This document shows, piece after piece, positions 8,892 to 18,001 of a stretch of DNA of 64,000 nucleotides. The DNA comes from Treponema sp. Marseille-Q4130 (lineage in GTDB: Bacteria > Spirochaetota > Spirochaetia > Treponematales > Treponemataceae), in NCBI RefSeq assembly GCF_014334325.1, contig NZ_JACSET010000002.1:310001-374000 (forward strand). Direction: 5' to 3'. Position numbers and translations under genes: made by a program. The notes under the pieces are model-generated. The model had not been told where the DNA came from and ran no database searches. It saw only the letters and a list, made by a program, of their open reading frames with translations. Position 1 is the stretch's first letter. Each line of letters opens with the position of its first letter.

Positions 8892-10795
8892 AAAAAACGA
8901 TCAAGCGAATGGCGGACGAACACGTCGGAAAGTTTCAAGGTTTTCGGAACTCGAAATTAATAATAGTAAAGCGCACCTCAAGTTTTGCACGCGAATCGAT
9001 AAAAGCGTCGTTTACGGCTGCTGTCTGCCTGTCGATTTTTTTCGTATCCTGCGCGTCTCTTCCGAAAAACGAACGAGCCGGAGATAATCGAACGCAAACC
9101 GAAAGCGTCGCTTCTTCCCGCCAATCGGAACATCGTGACGAAGTTTCGGAATCGGCGGAAAACGAAAACACAGCAATACACGAAAAAAACGACGACGCTT
9201 TGCAGAAGGATGAAAGCTCAAGCGCCGCCGGTACGAGTGAAAAAGTTCTCGCGGACGAAGCGAAAACGGACGGCGATTCGAACGAAGAGCGCGCCATGCC
9301 CGATACGGAAAAAGTGACGGATGCGGAAAGAATGCCGAAGCCGGTCAAAACCTCCGGCAAACTTGAAGATGCGTTTTCGAATGAGGAAAATCTTTCCGAG
9401 CGCATCCGAAGCGATCTTCCCGAAAAAAGCGAAGAGGCCATGCGCGGAAGTTCTGCCATAGACGAACCTGTCGTACGGGAAGGATTTTCGGAAAACGACG
9501 GTGCCGATTTTACCGTGCGAAACGAAGCGCTTTCAAATCCGATTCAAAAAGACGCCGCACCGAAAGATGAAAGAGTCCCGACGGCGAACGCTGCAAGAGA
9601 AAATACTGCGCAGGTAAGTGCAAGCGCCGCGCAGACAAGTGCAAACGCTGCAGTCGGAAATACGAAACGAGCCGGTACGAACGCGGCACAAAAAAGCACA
9701 AAGCCGACGAACGCTTCAGGCGAAACGACACGCTCGGTGCAAAATGTCCGCAAACGGCAAGCGGATATCCCCGCCCTTTCAAAAGTAGGGGACGCGGAAA
9801 AAGCGGAAAGCGTTTCCGCCGACAGATCAGCAAACGGTACGGACTCCTCGCGGGAACAGACGGATCCGCTCGACGAAACGGATGAAATCGACACGAAAAC
9901 ACTTCCGTCGCGATCGGTGCATATCGCAAAAAATCAATACCTCGATGTCGTCTATCCCGGAGGCGGATGGATCTATCTCGGAGAGACGGACGGTACGAAA
10001 CTGCTGTCGTTTTTCGGAAAAAAACTCGGAGATGCCGACACGATTTTTACGCTCCGTGCAAAAAATGCCGGAAGAGCGATACTGCATTTTTACAAAAACG
10101 ATATACTCACCGGAGACGCTATCGACGACCGGCTCGAAGTGATCGTCGAAGATAAAGTCGGAAGCGCGGCCGAACGCATCACCGCTCCTTCGTACGCGGA
10201 TATCGTCCCGCCCCGTCCCGCCTCTTCGGCCGGCGACGAACGAGGAGAAAACGCGGAAACCGCTCCTTTCGAAACTGCAAAAAACGGCACGGAAAGTTTT
10301 TCGGAAGAGGGAACAGGCAGCACTCCGATTTCCGGACGGACTGCAGATTCCGAATACGGAGCATCGGGCGAAAGTGAAAGCGGAGCTTCCGGTACAACGC
10401 AGATGCGGCAAGCTTCGGCGGATGAAAACGATTCCGCATCTTCGCAAAGCGCACAAAACCAAACAGGATCGGCTTCGGCAGCCGATCTCAGCGCGGACGA
10501 CTACGCGCTCGGCGAATCGGATTTGCTTGAAAAAGCGAAAAGCGCATACGATGAAAAAAACTATGCGCGCGCACTCGCCCTCCTCGAGCTTTTTTTTGCG
10601 CGTGCGACAAGCCGTATCGACGAAGGGCTCTATCTCAAGGGGCAAACGCTCGAAGCGAAATCCGCACTGCAAAATATCAAAGGCGCGATCGGTGCATACG
10701 ATGAGCTTTTGCAAAAGTGGCCGGAGAGTAAACAGTGGCAGTCCGCGCGCAAACGCAGCATTTATTTGAAACGTATGTACGTCGATATCCGGTAA
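8888..10795 (+). CDS. TPR-containing lipoprotein with long disordered linker
   Basis: A 635-residue protein starting at a GTG that overlaps the previous stop (GTGA), with a GGGGG run upstream. After an unusually long basic N-terminus of about 40 residues comes a hydrophobic core and a lipobox FFVSC, so the mature protein should be lipidated. The ATG at codon 8 is an alternative start. Residues about 60-335 are low-complexity (Ala, Ser, Glu, Asp, Asn) and probably disordered. Residues about 340-425 resemble a small beta-sandwich (SVHIAKNQYLDVVYPGGGWIY onward). After a second low-complexity stretch, about 540-630 form tetratricopeptide-like helices (SAYDEKNYARALALLELFF) like those in BamD-type and YbgF-type envelope proteins. 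Function is not known. Confidence 0.78.
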   Translation: MKKTIKRMADEHVGKFQGFRNSKLIIVKRTSSFARESIKASFTAAVCLSIFFVSCASLPKNERAGDNRTQTESVASSRQSEHRDEVSESAENENTAIHEKNDDALQKDESSSAAGTSEKVLADEAKTDGDSNEERAMPDTEKVTDAERMPKPVKTSGKLEDAFSNEENLSERIRSDLPEKSEEAMRGSSAIDEPVVREGFSENDGADFTVRNEALSNPIQKDAAPKDERVPTANAARENTAQVSASAAQTSANAAVGNTKRAGTNAAQKSTKPTNASGETTRSVQNVRKRQADIPALSKVGDAEKAESVSADRSANGTDSSREQTDPLDETDEIDTKTLPSRSVHIAKNQYLDVVYPGGGWIYLGETDGTKLLSFFGKKLGDADTIFTLRAKNAGRAILHFYKNDILTGDAIDDRLEVIVEDKVGSAAERITAPSYADIVPPRPASSAGDERGENAETAPFETAKNGTESFSEEGTGSTPISGRTADSEYGASGESESGASGTTQMRQASADENDSASSQSAQNQTGSASAADLSADDYALGESDLLEKAKSAYDEKNYARALALLELFFARATSRIDEGLYLKGQTLEAKSALQNIKGAIGAYDELLQKWPESKQWQSARKRSIYLKRMYVDIR

Positions 10796-10880
10796 GCGGA
10801 AACAACGAACGGCTTTTGATTTTAATAAAAATCGAAAGCGGAGATTGTTGATACATCGAACGGAGGAACCAGAGGAATAT

Positions 10881-11585
10881 ATGAAACGGTTTATTAAAAT
10901 TATCATAGCGGCTGTCGTGCTGTTTTCATCGCTGTCGTGTTCGCTCGTAAAAAAAGCGGAAGCCTCCTCGCGGACGATCACCGTAACAGGCCGCGGCGTC
11001 TCGGAAGCAGAACCCGATAAAGCGTCCGTCGTCGTTTCGGTCGTAACGCAGGAATGGGTTGCGAAAACCGCCGCGGATCGGAACAGTGAAATCATGACGC
11101 GCGTACGCGCTGCGCTTGTCGCTTCGGGAGTGAACGCAAACGATATAACGACGACGAACTACAGCATATATCGGCAGGAATCATGGGATGGCGGGAGGCA
11201 GTCAGTCGGACGCTATCGAGTACGGAACGAAATGAAGATCGTTGTACACAACACCGCCCTTGTAAGCGATGTCATCGATACGGCGATTTCAGCAGGAGCG
11301 AACGAACTTACCTCCCTCACGTTTACCGTCGCGGACGACACGGCTCTCATTCGTGAAGCGCGTACGCTCGCCGTAAGGCAGGCGCAGGAGACGGCAGCGC
11401 TTTTAGCGGGAGCGAGCGGCTGCAAAATCGGAGAAGCGATTACTATCACCGAAGAAAGCGGTGGTGGCGGCATCAGCATGATGAACTACGCACCGGCGGC
11501 AATGAGCACCAGAGCCGCAACACCGATATCGTCCGGAAAAATCGAAGTGAGTTCGACCGTCACGATCACGTACGCTTTGCAATAG
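10881..11585 (+). CDS. SIMPL-domain (DUF541) lipoprotein
   Basis: A 234-residue protein; the ATG at 10881 has AGAGGAA upstream and is preferred to the longer frame from 10845. It has a signal peptide with lipobox LSSLSC and then a SIMPL/DUF541 domain that fills the rest: ITVTGRGVSEAEPDKASVVV at the start, DITTTNYSIY in the middle, and a C-terminal IEVSSTVTITYAL strand. The family forms oligomeric envelope proteins (for example E. coli YggE, Brucella BP26) whose biochemical role is unsettled. A Gly/Met-rich loop (GGGGISMMNYAPAAMS) sits near the C-terminus. It stands alone between the SMC operon and serS. Confidence 0.87.
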   Translation: MKRFIKIIIAAVVLFSSLSCSLVKKAEASSRTITVTGRGVSEAEPDKASVVVSVVTQEWVAKTAADRNSEIMTRVRAALVASGVNANDITTTNYSIYRQESWDGGRQSVGRYRVRNEMKIVVHNTALVSDVIDTAISAGANELTSLTFTVADDTALIREARTLAVRQAQETAALLAGASGCKIGEAITITEESGGGGISMMNYAPAAMSTRAATPISSGKIEVSSTVTITYALQ

Positions 11586-11663
11586 CGCGCAGAAAAATCA
11601 GGGGAAGCCGCTGAAAACCGACATTTTCGGATAGTCCCATTATTAATTAACAAGGAATAAAAT

Positions 11664-12962
11664 ATGCTCGATTATAAATTTATCAAAGACAATCTTGAAG
11701 CGGTAAAACAAAATATCGTAAACCGCAATATGACGGCCGACGCCGATGAAGTCGTGCGCCTTTACGACGAGCGGACATCTCTTGTCACGCGTCTGCAGCA
11801 GCTACAGCAAAAGCGCAATGAAAACGCCGCAGCAATGAAAGGAAAGCTCGAAGAGGCAAAGCGCCGGGAGTTTATCGAAAAAGGGAAAGAGCTCAAAGAT
11901 GCCATCGCGGATGCGGAAAAAACATTGACGGAAACGGAAGCGAAGCTCGAAGAAGCCGCGCGGAAAATTCCGAATATGGCGCATCCGGCTTGCCCGATCG
12001 GAAAAGTCGATACGGAAAACCTCGAAGTAAAAAAAGTCGGCACGCCGCGCGTTTTTTCGTTCCCGCCGAAAGATCACGTGGCGCTCGGAGAATCGCTCGA
12101 TATCATCGACTTCGAGCGGGGCACGAAGGTTTCAGGACAAAAATTTTATTATCTTAAAAACGAAGCGGTCTTTCTCGAACAGGCGCTCATCATGTATGCG
12201 CTCGGCATTTTGAGAAAACACGGCTTTACGCCCTTCGTCACGCCCGACATCGCAAAGCAGGAAGTGCTTCAAGGCATCGGCTTCAATCCGCGCGGCAACG
12301 AATCGAACGTTTACTGTATCGAAGACGAAGGCACATGCCTCGTCGCGACGGCGGAAATCACGCTCGGCGGTTATCACTCGGGCGAAATACTCGACAAATC
12401 GAAGCTGCCGCTTTTTTACTGCGGACTTTCGCACTGTTTCAGACGCGAAGCGGGAGCGGCGGGGCATTTCAGCAAAGGCTTGTACCGCGTTCACCAATTC
12501 GATAAAGTCGAAATGTTCGTATACTGTCTGCCCGAAGAATCGGACGCAATCCACGAAAAGCTCCGCCTGATCGAAGAGGAAATCTTTACGGGGCTCGGTA
12601 TCCCCTTCCGCGTCGTCGATACGTGCACCGGAGATTTGGGAGCGCCCGCATACCGCAAATGGGATTTGGAAGCGTGGATGCCCGGCCGCGCGGACGAAGC
12701 GCATCCCGCAGGTGACTACGGAGAAGTAACGTCGACGTCGAACTGTACCGACTACCAGGCAAGGCGTCTCAACATCAAATACAAAGACGACGACGGCAAA
12801 AACAAATACGTCCATATGCTGAACGGAACGGCAATCGCAGTCGGACGCGCGATGCTTTCGATCATCGAAAATTATCAAAACGAAGACGGTTCTGTTACCG
12901 TCCCCGAAGTGCTGCGAGCGCTATGCGGCTTCGATACGATAAGCGCAAAGCGCGGAGTCTAA
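11664..12962 (+). CDS. serS: Seryl-tRNA synthetase
   Basis: A 432-residue class II aminoacyl-tRNA synthetase that charges tRNA-Ser with serine in the cytoplasm. The N-terminal arm is a long antiparallel coiled coil (about residues 27-103) that grips the long variable arm of tRNA-Ser. The catalytic domain shows TAEITLGGYH (serine and ATP site), motif 2 FRREAGAAG and motif 3 with LNGTAIAVGRAM, followed by NYQNEDGSVTVPEVL, the usual SerRS ending. Length is normal. AAGGA precedes the start. The permease gene begins 3 bp after its stop, so the two are likely co-transcribed. Confidence 0.97.
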   Translation: MLDYKFIKDNLEAVKQNIVNRNMTADADEVVRLYDERTSLVTRLQQLQQKRNENAAAMKGKLEEAKRREFIEKGKELKDAIADAEKTLTETEAKLEEAARKIPNMAHPACPIGKVDTENLEVKKVGTPRVFSFPPKDHVALGESLDIIDFERGTKVSGQKFYYLKNEAVFLEQALIMYALGILRKHGFTPFVTPDIAKQEVLQGIGFNPRGNESNVYCIEDEGTCLVATAEITLGGYHSGEILDKSKLPLFYCGLSHCFRREAGAAGHFSKGLYRVHQFDKVEMFVYCLPEESDAIHEKLRLIEEEIFTGLGIPFRVVDTCTGDLGAPAYRKWDLEAWMPGRADEAHPAGDYGEVTSTSNCTDYQARRLNIKYKDDDGKNKYVHMLNGTAIAVGRAMLSIIENYQNEDGSVTVPEVLRALCGFDTISAKRGV

Positions 12963-12965
12963 GCG

Positions 12966-14135
12966 ATGACCGGCAGAGAACAGATTTCACGGCAGATCGC
13001 ATATTTATTGATTTTTATCGCAACGATTTTGCTTTTTGTTGTTTTGAAAGTAACGGCGAGCGTGGTCATTCCCGTCATCATCGCGATCATGTTTTCATTC
13101 GTACTCTTGCCGATCGTCCGCGGTATGAATAAAATTCACTTGCCGTGGGTATTCAACATCGCCGTCGTCACGATTCTATTCGTCGTCGCTATCGCGGTGC
13201 TCGGCACTCTCGTATTTGCAAGCCTCCGTACGATCCTTTCCGAATATTCGAAATACGAATCGAAATTTCTTTCAATCTATAAATTTTTTGCAAATAAATT
13301 CAATTTAGGTTTCGATGCGGATAAAAGTTTTTTTTACAATCTGCAGACCGCGCTCGGGGAACAGTTCAATATCGGTGTTATGATGCGCCGTATGCTGTTT
13401 TCGCTTTCGGCGAATATGGTGTCCATCGTCCGCAACATACTCGTCATCGTATTGATGTTTATCTTTTTGCTCGTCGAAATGCACGTCACGGGCGAAAAGC
13501 TCAGAGAAGCTTTTGAAGGGCGAATGAAAAACCGACTTTTCGAAATCGTCAAGCGGACGATGACGCAAGTCGTGCGCTTCATTTCGATAAAATTTTTCAT
13601 CTCTCTTGCGACGGGAGTGCTCATCTATGCTGCGGCAAAAGTCGTCGATCTCGACTTCGCGATCGTATGGGGATTTTTTGCGTTCGTGCTGAACTTTATC
13701 CCGAACTTCGGTTCGATCGTTTCGGTCGCGGCGACATCCGTATTTGCGTTATTGCAGTTTTTTCCGCATCCCGCTCCCATCGTCTTTATCGTTGCGGGAA
13801 CAACGACGGTCAATATGGTACTCGGCAATTTCGTCGAACCGCGTATCGAAGGGCACAACCTCGGCATTTCCCCCTTCGTCATCCTCGTCATGCTCTCTCT
13901 GTGGGGCTGGATGTGGGGCTTTGTCGGCATGATCCTCGCCGTCCCGCTCACCGTCATCATAAAGATCATCTGCGAAAACATACCGCTTTTGCACCCCGTT
14001 GCGATTTTGCTCGGGAACAAACCGCAGGACACACGGCTCGAATTTACCGTATATGATTCGGAAAACGGACAAAAGAAAGACGGCGAAAAGAAAACAGAGG
14101 AAGGCGATACGGCATCAAGCCGGTCACAGGTATAA
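12966..14135 (+). CDS. AI-2E family (PerM/UPF0118) membrane permease
   Basis: A 389-residue inner-membrane protein with about eight predicted transmembrane segments in the family pattern: an N-terminal pair (IAYLLIFIATILLFVVLKV; VVIPVIIAIMFSFVL), a third segment near residue 60-80, a soluble stretch around 80-160, and a C-terminal helical bundle with the conserved NFIPNFGSIVS and GNFVEPRIEGHNLGISPF motifs. Members export or import diverse substrates (E. coli TqsA moves AI-2; others act as Na+/H+ antiporters), so the substrate cannot be named. A charged tail with Lys/Glu repeats ends the protein. The 3' end overlaps the convergent gene by 12 bases. Confidence 0.88.
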   Translation: MTGREQISRQIAYLLIFIATILLFVVLKVTASVVIPVIIAIMFSFVLLPIVRGMNKIHLPWVFNIAVVTILFVVAIAVLGTLVFASLRTILSEYSKYESKFLSIYKFFANKFNLGFDADKSFFYNLQTALGEQFNIGVMMRRMLFSLSANMVSIVRNILVIVLMFIFLLVEMHVTGEKLREAFEGRMKNRLFEIVKRTMTQVVRFISIKFFISLATGVLIYAAAKVVDLDFAIVWGFFAFVLNFIPNFGSIVSVAATSVFALLQFFPHPAPIVFIVAGTTTVNMVLGNFVEPRIEGHNLGISPFVILVMLSLWGWMWGFVGMILAVPLTVIIKIICENIPLLHPVAILLGNKPQDTRLEFTVYDSENGQKKDGEKKTEEGDTASSRSQV

Positions 14136-15050
14136 ATTTTTCGTCGCTTTTTCGTATATGAATCTCAGGTCTTCTTCCTGCAGCGACGTGTAGACGCAAT
14201 CAGCGCACGTGCGACCTCTCGCTTCCGCACTGTATACTTTCGCAGGCGCGCAGGTAGCAAAGACATCGCGGCTTGCGACTGGACCTTCGTGCAGTGAAAA
14301 CGACAATTTGAGCGCGTATTCGGCACCGCGCGAAAGCTGAAAATTTTCATCGACGCTTCCGAAAACGATGCGCTCGTGGTCGACGTACAGGATATCGAGC
14401 GGTTTTACGCTTCCCGAAAACGATTCGATTTTCGTGCGCCTTTCCGTGAGGTAGCGGCATATCGGAATGAGCTGCAGACCGTTGCCCGCATTTTTTTCCT
14501 TTTTTGCTTGGGCGACAAATCGTTCAAGATAAGCCTTTGCCGTCTTTTGCTGTTCGAGCGCGATCGAAGCCCACACCGGACGCGCGAAAAGTTCGTAGCC
14601 TTCACACGGCACGCAGTCGAAGTTGACGGTCGCTTTGTTGCTGCACGAATAATAGACCGTCGCGGAAAAATCGTAATCGTGCTTCGCTTCCGTATCTTTG
14701 ATACGGCAAATCGCTTCGGGAACGACAAAGGCGAGTCCCGATTTTACCGAGCGCATTTCCGTAATAAAAAAAAGGCCGACACGGTTGAAATAAAATTCGA
14801 TGCGAACGCGTTTTCCCGCAAAGCCGATCACCGACTGCGGCGGATTTTTTAATAAAATTATGCCGCTGCCGCCCGAAGCGAGCTGTTCTGCTTTGAGCGC
14901 GACGGGAAACACTGCCGACGAAAGCGGGTGTATCGCGTCTCCTGCCGCACCGTCTTTTTCCATCGGCGTTACGGTGACGGGAACGTTTCCGTCGATCAGG
15001 TATTGGAGTACGAGCTCGCGCTCTATGCCGGTTAAATTATTATTTTCCAT
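14124..15050 (-). CDS. Conserved treponemal cytoplasmic protein, possibly PilZ-like
   Basis: A 308-residue protein. I take the ATG at 15050 because GGGAGCGG lies just upstream and the longer frame runs back through the preceding lipoprotein gene. There is no signal peptide. The opening NLTGIERELVLQYLIDGNVPVTVTPM resembles the N-terminal part of spirochaetal proteins that pair a YcgR-like N-domain with a PilZ c-di-GMP domain. However, I do not see a clear RxxxR plus (D/N)xSxxG pair, so c-di-GMP binding is unproven. The start overlaps the stop of the lipoprotein gene upstream by 11 bases, which indicates translational coupling. Confidence 0.6.
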   Translation of the reverse strand: MENNNLTGIERELVLQYLIDGNVPVTVTPMEKDGAAGDAIHPLSSAVFPVALKAEQLASGGSGIILLKNPPQSVIGFAGKRVRIEFYFNRVGLFFITEMRSVKSGLAFVVPEAICRIKDTEAKHDYDFSATVYYSCSNKATVNFDCVPCEGYELFARPVWASIALEQQKTAKAYLERFVAQAKKEKNAGNGLQLIPICRYLTERRTKIESFSGSVKPLDILYVDHERIVFGSVDENFQLSRGAEYALKLSFSLHEGPVASRDVFATCAPAKVYSAEARGRTCADCVYTSLQEEDLRFIYEKATKNLYL

Positions 15051-15708
15051 TGACCCGCTCCCATTTCCGTATTTCGATATTACTGATCGTATAGGTTTCC
15101 CCGTCTTTTTCAAAATACAGCAGCACATCGATAAAGCCGCCTGAAAATCCGAAGCGCACGGGAACTTCCGCCCCCTCATCGTCGATAAAAGGCGAACCGT
15201 AAATCGACGAAACAAAAAGCAGCGTTTGCGCGGCGGGGAAGTCGGAATCGAAATGTGCTTTCCATCCGCTTTTCAAATCGGAAAGAAAAAAGACGTATGA
15301 AAACAAATTTTCAGGAGCAAACGACGCGTCCGCACTCTCGTTGCGGGAAAGAGCTGAAACGAAAGCGTCGAGCGCCATTTGCAGCTCGCTCGACATGAGA
15401 GTCGTATCGAGACTTGCAAATCCTTGTATGCAGGGATACACCGCTTCGGAGGACGAAAGAGAAGCGATCAGCGATTCGGGGCTGAGTTTTACCGAAGACG
15501 AAAGCGCTTCGTTTGCTTCGATCGTCCGCATAAGGCGCTCTTTTTCAACTTCGCGCGTCCACAACGCATCCTCATCTTTTATGGCCGCTTTTGCGCGGAG
15601 CGTTTCGCCCGTATCGGAAGCGATGACGGCTTGATTGTCCGAACACGATGCGATAAAAAAAACCGCAACGAGAACACCGATCGTCAATATTCGCACCGCA
15701 CGCTTCAT
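15040..15708 (-). CDS. Lipoprotein of unknown function
   Basis: A 222-residue protein from the ATG at 15708 (an in-frame ATG four codons earlier, at 15720, is equally possible; neither has a clear ribosome site). It has a basic start MKRAVRIL, a hydrophobic core and lipobox FFIASC, followed by SDNQ. The mature part is mixed alpha/beta without a family I recognise; the C-terminal third (GFSGGFIDVLLYFEKDGETYTISNIEIRKW) looks like a beta-rich NTF2-like ending. It is the first gene of a two-gene unit with the possible PilZ-like protein and is divergent from aconitase. Confidence 0.7.
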   Translation of the reverse strand: MKRAVRILTIGVLVAVFFIASCSDNQAVIASDTGETLRAKAAIKDEDALWTREVEKERLMRTIEANEALSSSVKLSPESLIASLSSSEAVYPCIQGFASLDTTLMSSELQMALDAFVSALSRNESADASFAPENLFSYVFFLSDLKSGWKAHFDSDFPAAQTLLFVSSIYGSPFIDDEGAEVPVRFGFSGGFIDVLLYFEKDGETYTISNIEIRKWERVNGK

Positions 15709-15812
15709 ATCGATAAGCATAGCACAATTTTACGAAAAAATCCAAGCAAGTTTGAAGCGCAGTCGAACGTGCGTATATGAGGACAGGCACATGCGGCACA
15801 CATAAAGTGGAC

Positions 15813-15855
15813 ACATCGGTAGATCGATGTGTACCGTACATCGGCCGTACATCGG
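15813..15855. promoter_or_regulatory. Cluster of ACATCG half-sites upstream of the aconitase promoter
   Basis: ACATCG (15813-15818) and CGATGT (15825-15830) form an inverted pair. Two further direct ACATCGG copies begin at 15838 and 15849, 11 bases apart (about one helical turn). The cluster ends 5 bases before the putative -35 box, the usual place for an activator site. No regulator gene is adjacent, so this is inference from sequence pattern alone. Confidence 0.4.
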
Positions 15856-15859
15856 CGCG

Positions 15860-15888
15860 TTGAACAGAAGTATAAAATCTGTTAAAAT
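15860..15888 (+). promoter_or_regulatory. Putative sigma-70-type promoter of aconitase
   Basis: TTGAAC at 15860-15865 and TAAAAT at 15883-15888 are separated by 17 bases. Transcription would start near 15895, leaving a leader of about 24 bases before the ATG at 15919, which has GAGGTAA upstream. Confidence 0.5.
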
Positions 15889-15918
15889 ATATTTCGTGTA
15901 AAATATCGAGGTAACGCT

Positions 15919-17943
15919 ATGTCCCTAACGCTCACGGAAAAATTATTACAGGCGCACATCATTCCCGAAGCATGTCCCGATACGCGCTTTGTTCCGGGAG
16001 AGCCGATACGGAGAGGAGACGATATCGCGATCCGTATCGATCAAACGCTGACGCAGGATGCAACGGGAACGATGACCTATCTCCAATTCGAAACGATCGG
16101 CGTCCCCCGCGTCAAAACGGAACTCTCCGTTTCCTATGTCGACCACAATACGCTGCAAACCGATTTTAAAAATATGGACGATCACCGCTACCTGCAGAGC
16201 ATCGCCGAAAAATACGGTCTCTATTTTTCACGACCGGGAAACGGCATCTGTCATCAGGTACACCTCGAGCGTTTCGGAAAGCCGGGTAAAACGCTGCTCG
16301 GCAGCGACAGTCACACGCCGACCGGCGGCGGTATCGGCATGATCGCCATCGGAGCGGGCGGACTTGACGTCGCCGTCGCAATGGGGGGCGGAGCCTTTCA
16401 CTTGGCGATGCCGAAAATCTTCGGCGTACAGCTCACCGGATGCCTTCGAAAAGGAGTCAGCGCAAAAGACATCATCCTCGAAGTGCTGAGGCGGGAAACG
16501 GTAAAGGGAGGAGTCGGCGCGGTTTACGAATATTTCGGTTCGGGCGTTGAAACGCTCACCGTTCCGCAGCGCGCAACGATTACGAATATGGGCGCGGAAC
16601 TCGGCGCAACCTGTTCCGTTTTCCCGTCGGACGCCAAAACAAAAACCTTTCTCGCGTCGATGGGGAGGGCAAAAGATTGGACGAAACAGGAAGCCGACGT
16701 CGGCGCCGAATACGATAAAATCATCCAAATCGATTTGACGAAACTGTCGGCACTCGCCGCCCAGCCGCATTCTCCTGACGCCGTCGTTCCGGTAAAAAAT
16801 CTTTCGGGAAAACCGGTAACGCAGGTGGTCATCGGCTCGTGCACGAACAGCTCCCTCGACGATTTGGAAACGGTCGCAGCGATAGTCAAAGGCAAACACA
16901 TAGCTCCGGGAGTCGAAGCCGGCATAGCGCCGGGAAGCCGGGCAACGCTCATGATGGCGGAAAAAGCGGGCATTCTCGGTACGCTCATCGAAGCGGGCTT
17001 CCGCATCCTCGAAAGCGCGTGCGGTCCGTGCATCGGCATGGGCTTTGCGCCGAACAGCGAGGGAGTATCGCTTCGCACGTTCAACCGCAATTTTAAAGGC
17101 AGAAGCGGAACGGCCGATGCAAAGGTTTACCTCGTCTCACCCGAAACCGCGGCTGCCTCCGCAGTTACGGGCGTGTTTATCGAAGCGGAAACGCTTTCAT
17201 ATACCGACTGCGCCTACGTGCGATCGAAGCGAGTGAGTCTCCTCGACGGAACCGATGCGCGGCTCGATGCAAAAATTATTAAAAAAGCGGCGAAAGACGA
17301 AGGGCTCCTCATCCCCCCGCTTCCTCAGGAACAAGCGGAAAAAGTCGAAGTGCTCCGCGGGCCGAACATAAAAAAATGTCCGCCCTGCCCTCCGTGCGCA
17401 TCCTCTCTCAAATTGCCGGTACTGCTGAAAGCTCGAGACAATATTTCGACCGACGATATCATGCCGGCGGGAACGAAAGTGCTTCCGTTCCGTTCGAATA
17501 TCCCCGAGATAAGCAAATTCACTTTTTCGCGTATCGATGAAACTTTTTACGAGCGTGCCGAACGAATGCGTTTTTCCGGCTGCTTTATCGTTGCAGGTGA
17601 AAATTACGGACAGGGCTCTTCCCGCGAACACGCAGCCCTCGGTCCCATGTACTTGGGCGTACGCGCGGTCATCGTAAAAAGCTTTGCACGTATCCATAAA
17701 GCGAACCTCATAAACTACGGTATCATTCCGATGGAATTTGCAAATCCCGCCGATTATGATATAATCAAACAGGGAGATACGCTTGAAATCGGAAATATCG
17801 CCGAAGCGTTGAAAACGGGATCTCCGTTCGAGATAGCCGTAAACGGGAAAAAAATCAACGGCACAAACGATTTAAGCAAGCGCAGCCGCGCGATTCTGCT
17901 TGCGGGAGGACTCGCATCCTATACCCGCAAGGGCGGAAATTAA
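15919..17943 (+). CDS. Aconitate hydratase, Aquifex-type
   Basis: A 674-residue single-chain aconitase that should interconvert citrate and isocitrate through a [4Fe-4S] cluster. Cluster ligands are visible: C308 in IGSCTNSS and C368/C371 in ACGPCIGMGF. Substrate-binding blocks include LLGSDSHTPTGGGIGM and, in the swivel domain, GENYGQGSSREHAAL with the catalytic serine. A Cys/Pro-rich linker (KKCPPCPPCASS) joins core and swivel domains. Length and motif spacing fit the short putative aconitase subfamily, not the 890-residue AcnA. Treponemes generally lack a full TCA cycle, and no citrate synthase or isocitrate dehydrogenase lies nearby; a partial oxidative branch making 2-oxoglutarate for glutamate is one explanation. 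Homoaconitase-like or other hydro-lyase specificity cannot be excluded. Confidence 0.9.
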   Translation: MSLTLTEKLLQAHIIPEACPDTRFVPGEPIRRGDDIAIRIDQTLTQDATGTMTYLQFETIGVPRVKTELSVSYVDHNTLQTDFKNMDDHRYLQSIAEKYGLYFSRPGNGICHQVHLERFGKPGKTLLGSDSHTPTGGGIGMIAIGAGGLDVAVAMGGGAFHLAMPKIFGVQLTGCLRKGVSAKDIILEVLRRETVKGGVGAVYEYFGSGVETLTVPQRATITNMGAELGATCSVFPSDAKTKTFLASMGRAKDWTKQEADVGAEYDKIIQIDLTKLSALAAQPHSPDAVVPVKNLSGKPVTQVVIGSCTNSSLDDLETVAAIVKGKHIAPGVEAGIAPGSRATLMMAEKAGILGTLIEAGFRILESACGPCIGMGFAPNSEGVSLRTFNRNFKGRSGTADAKVYLVSPETAAASAVTGVFIEAETLSYTDCAYVRSKRVSLLDGTDARLDAKIIKKAAKDEGLLIPPLPQEQAEKVEVLRGPNIKKCPPCPPCASSLKLPVLLKARDNISTDDIMPAGTKVLPFRSNIPEISKFTFSRIDETFYERAERMRFSGCFIVAGENYGQGSSREHAALGPMYLGVRAVIVKSFARIHKANLINYGIIPMEFANPADYDIIKQGDTLEIGNIAEALKTGSPFEIAVNGKKINGTNDLSKRSRAILLAGGLASYTRKGGN

Positions 17944-18001
17944 ATTAATATTAACAAAATGAAATACGGTTTTTGAAATGCGGGAGTTTTGCGGGAGGAA
18001 T

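Noticed and set aside
9827-11095. 422-codon minus-strand open frame across the TPR lipoprotein and SIMPL genes
   Set aside because: Covers two well-supported genes on the other strand and has no motif or ribosome site.
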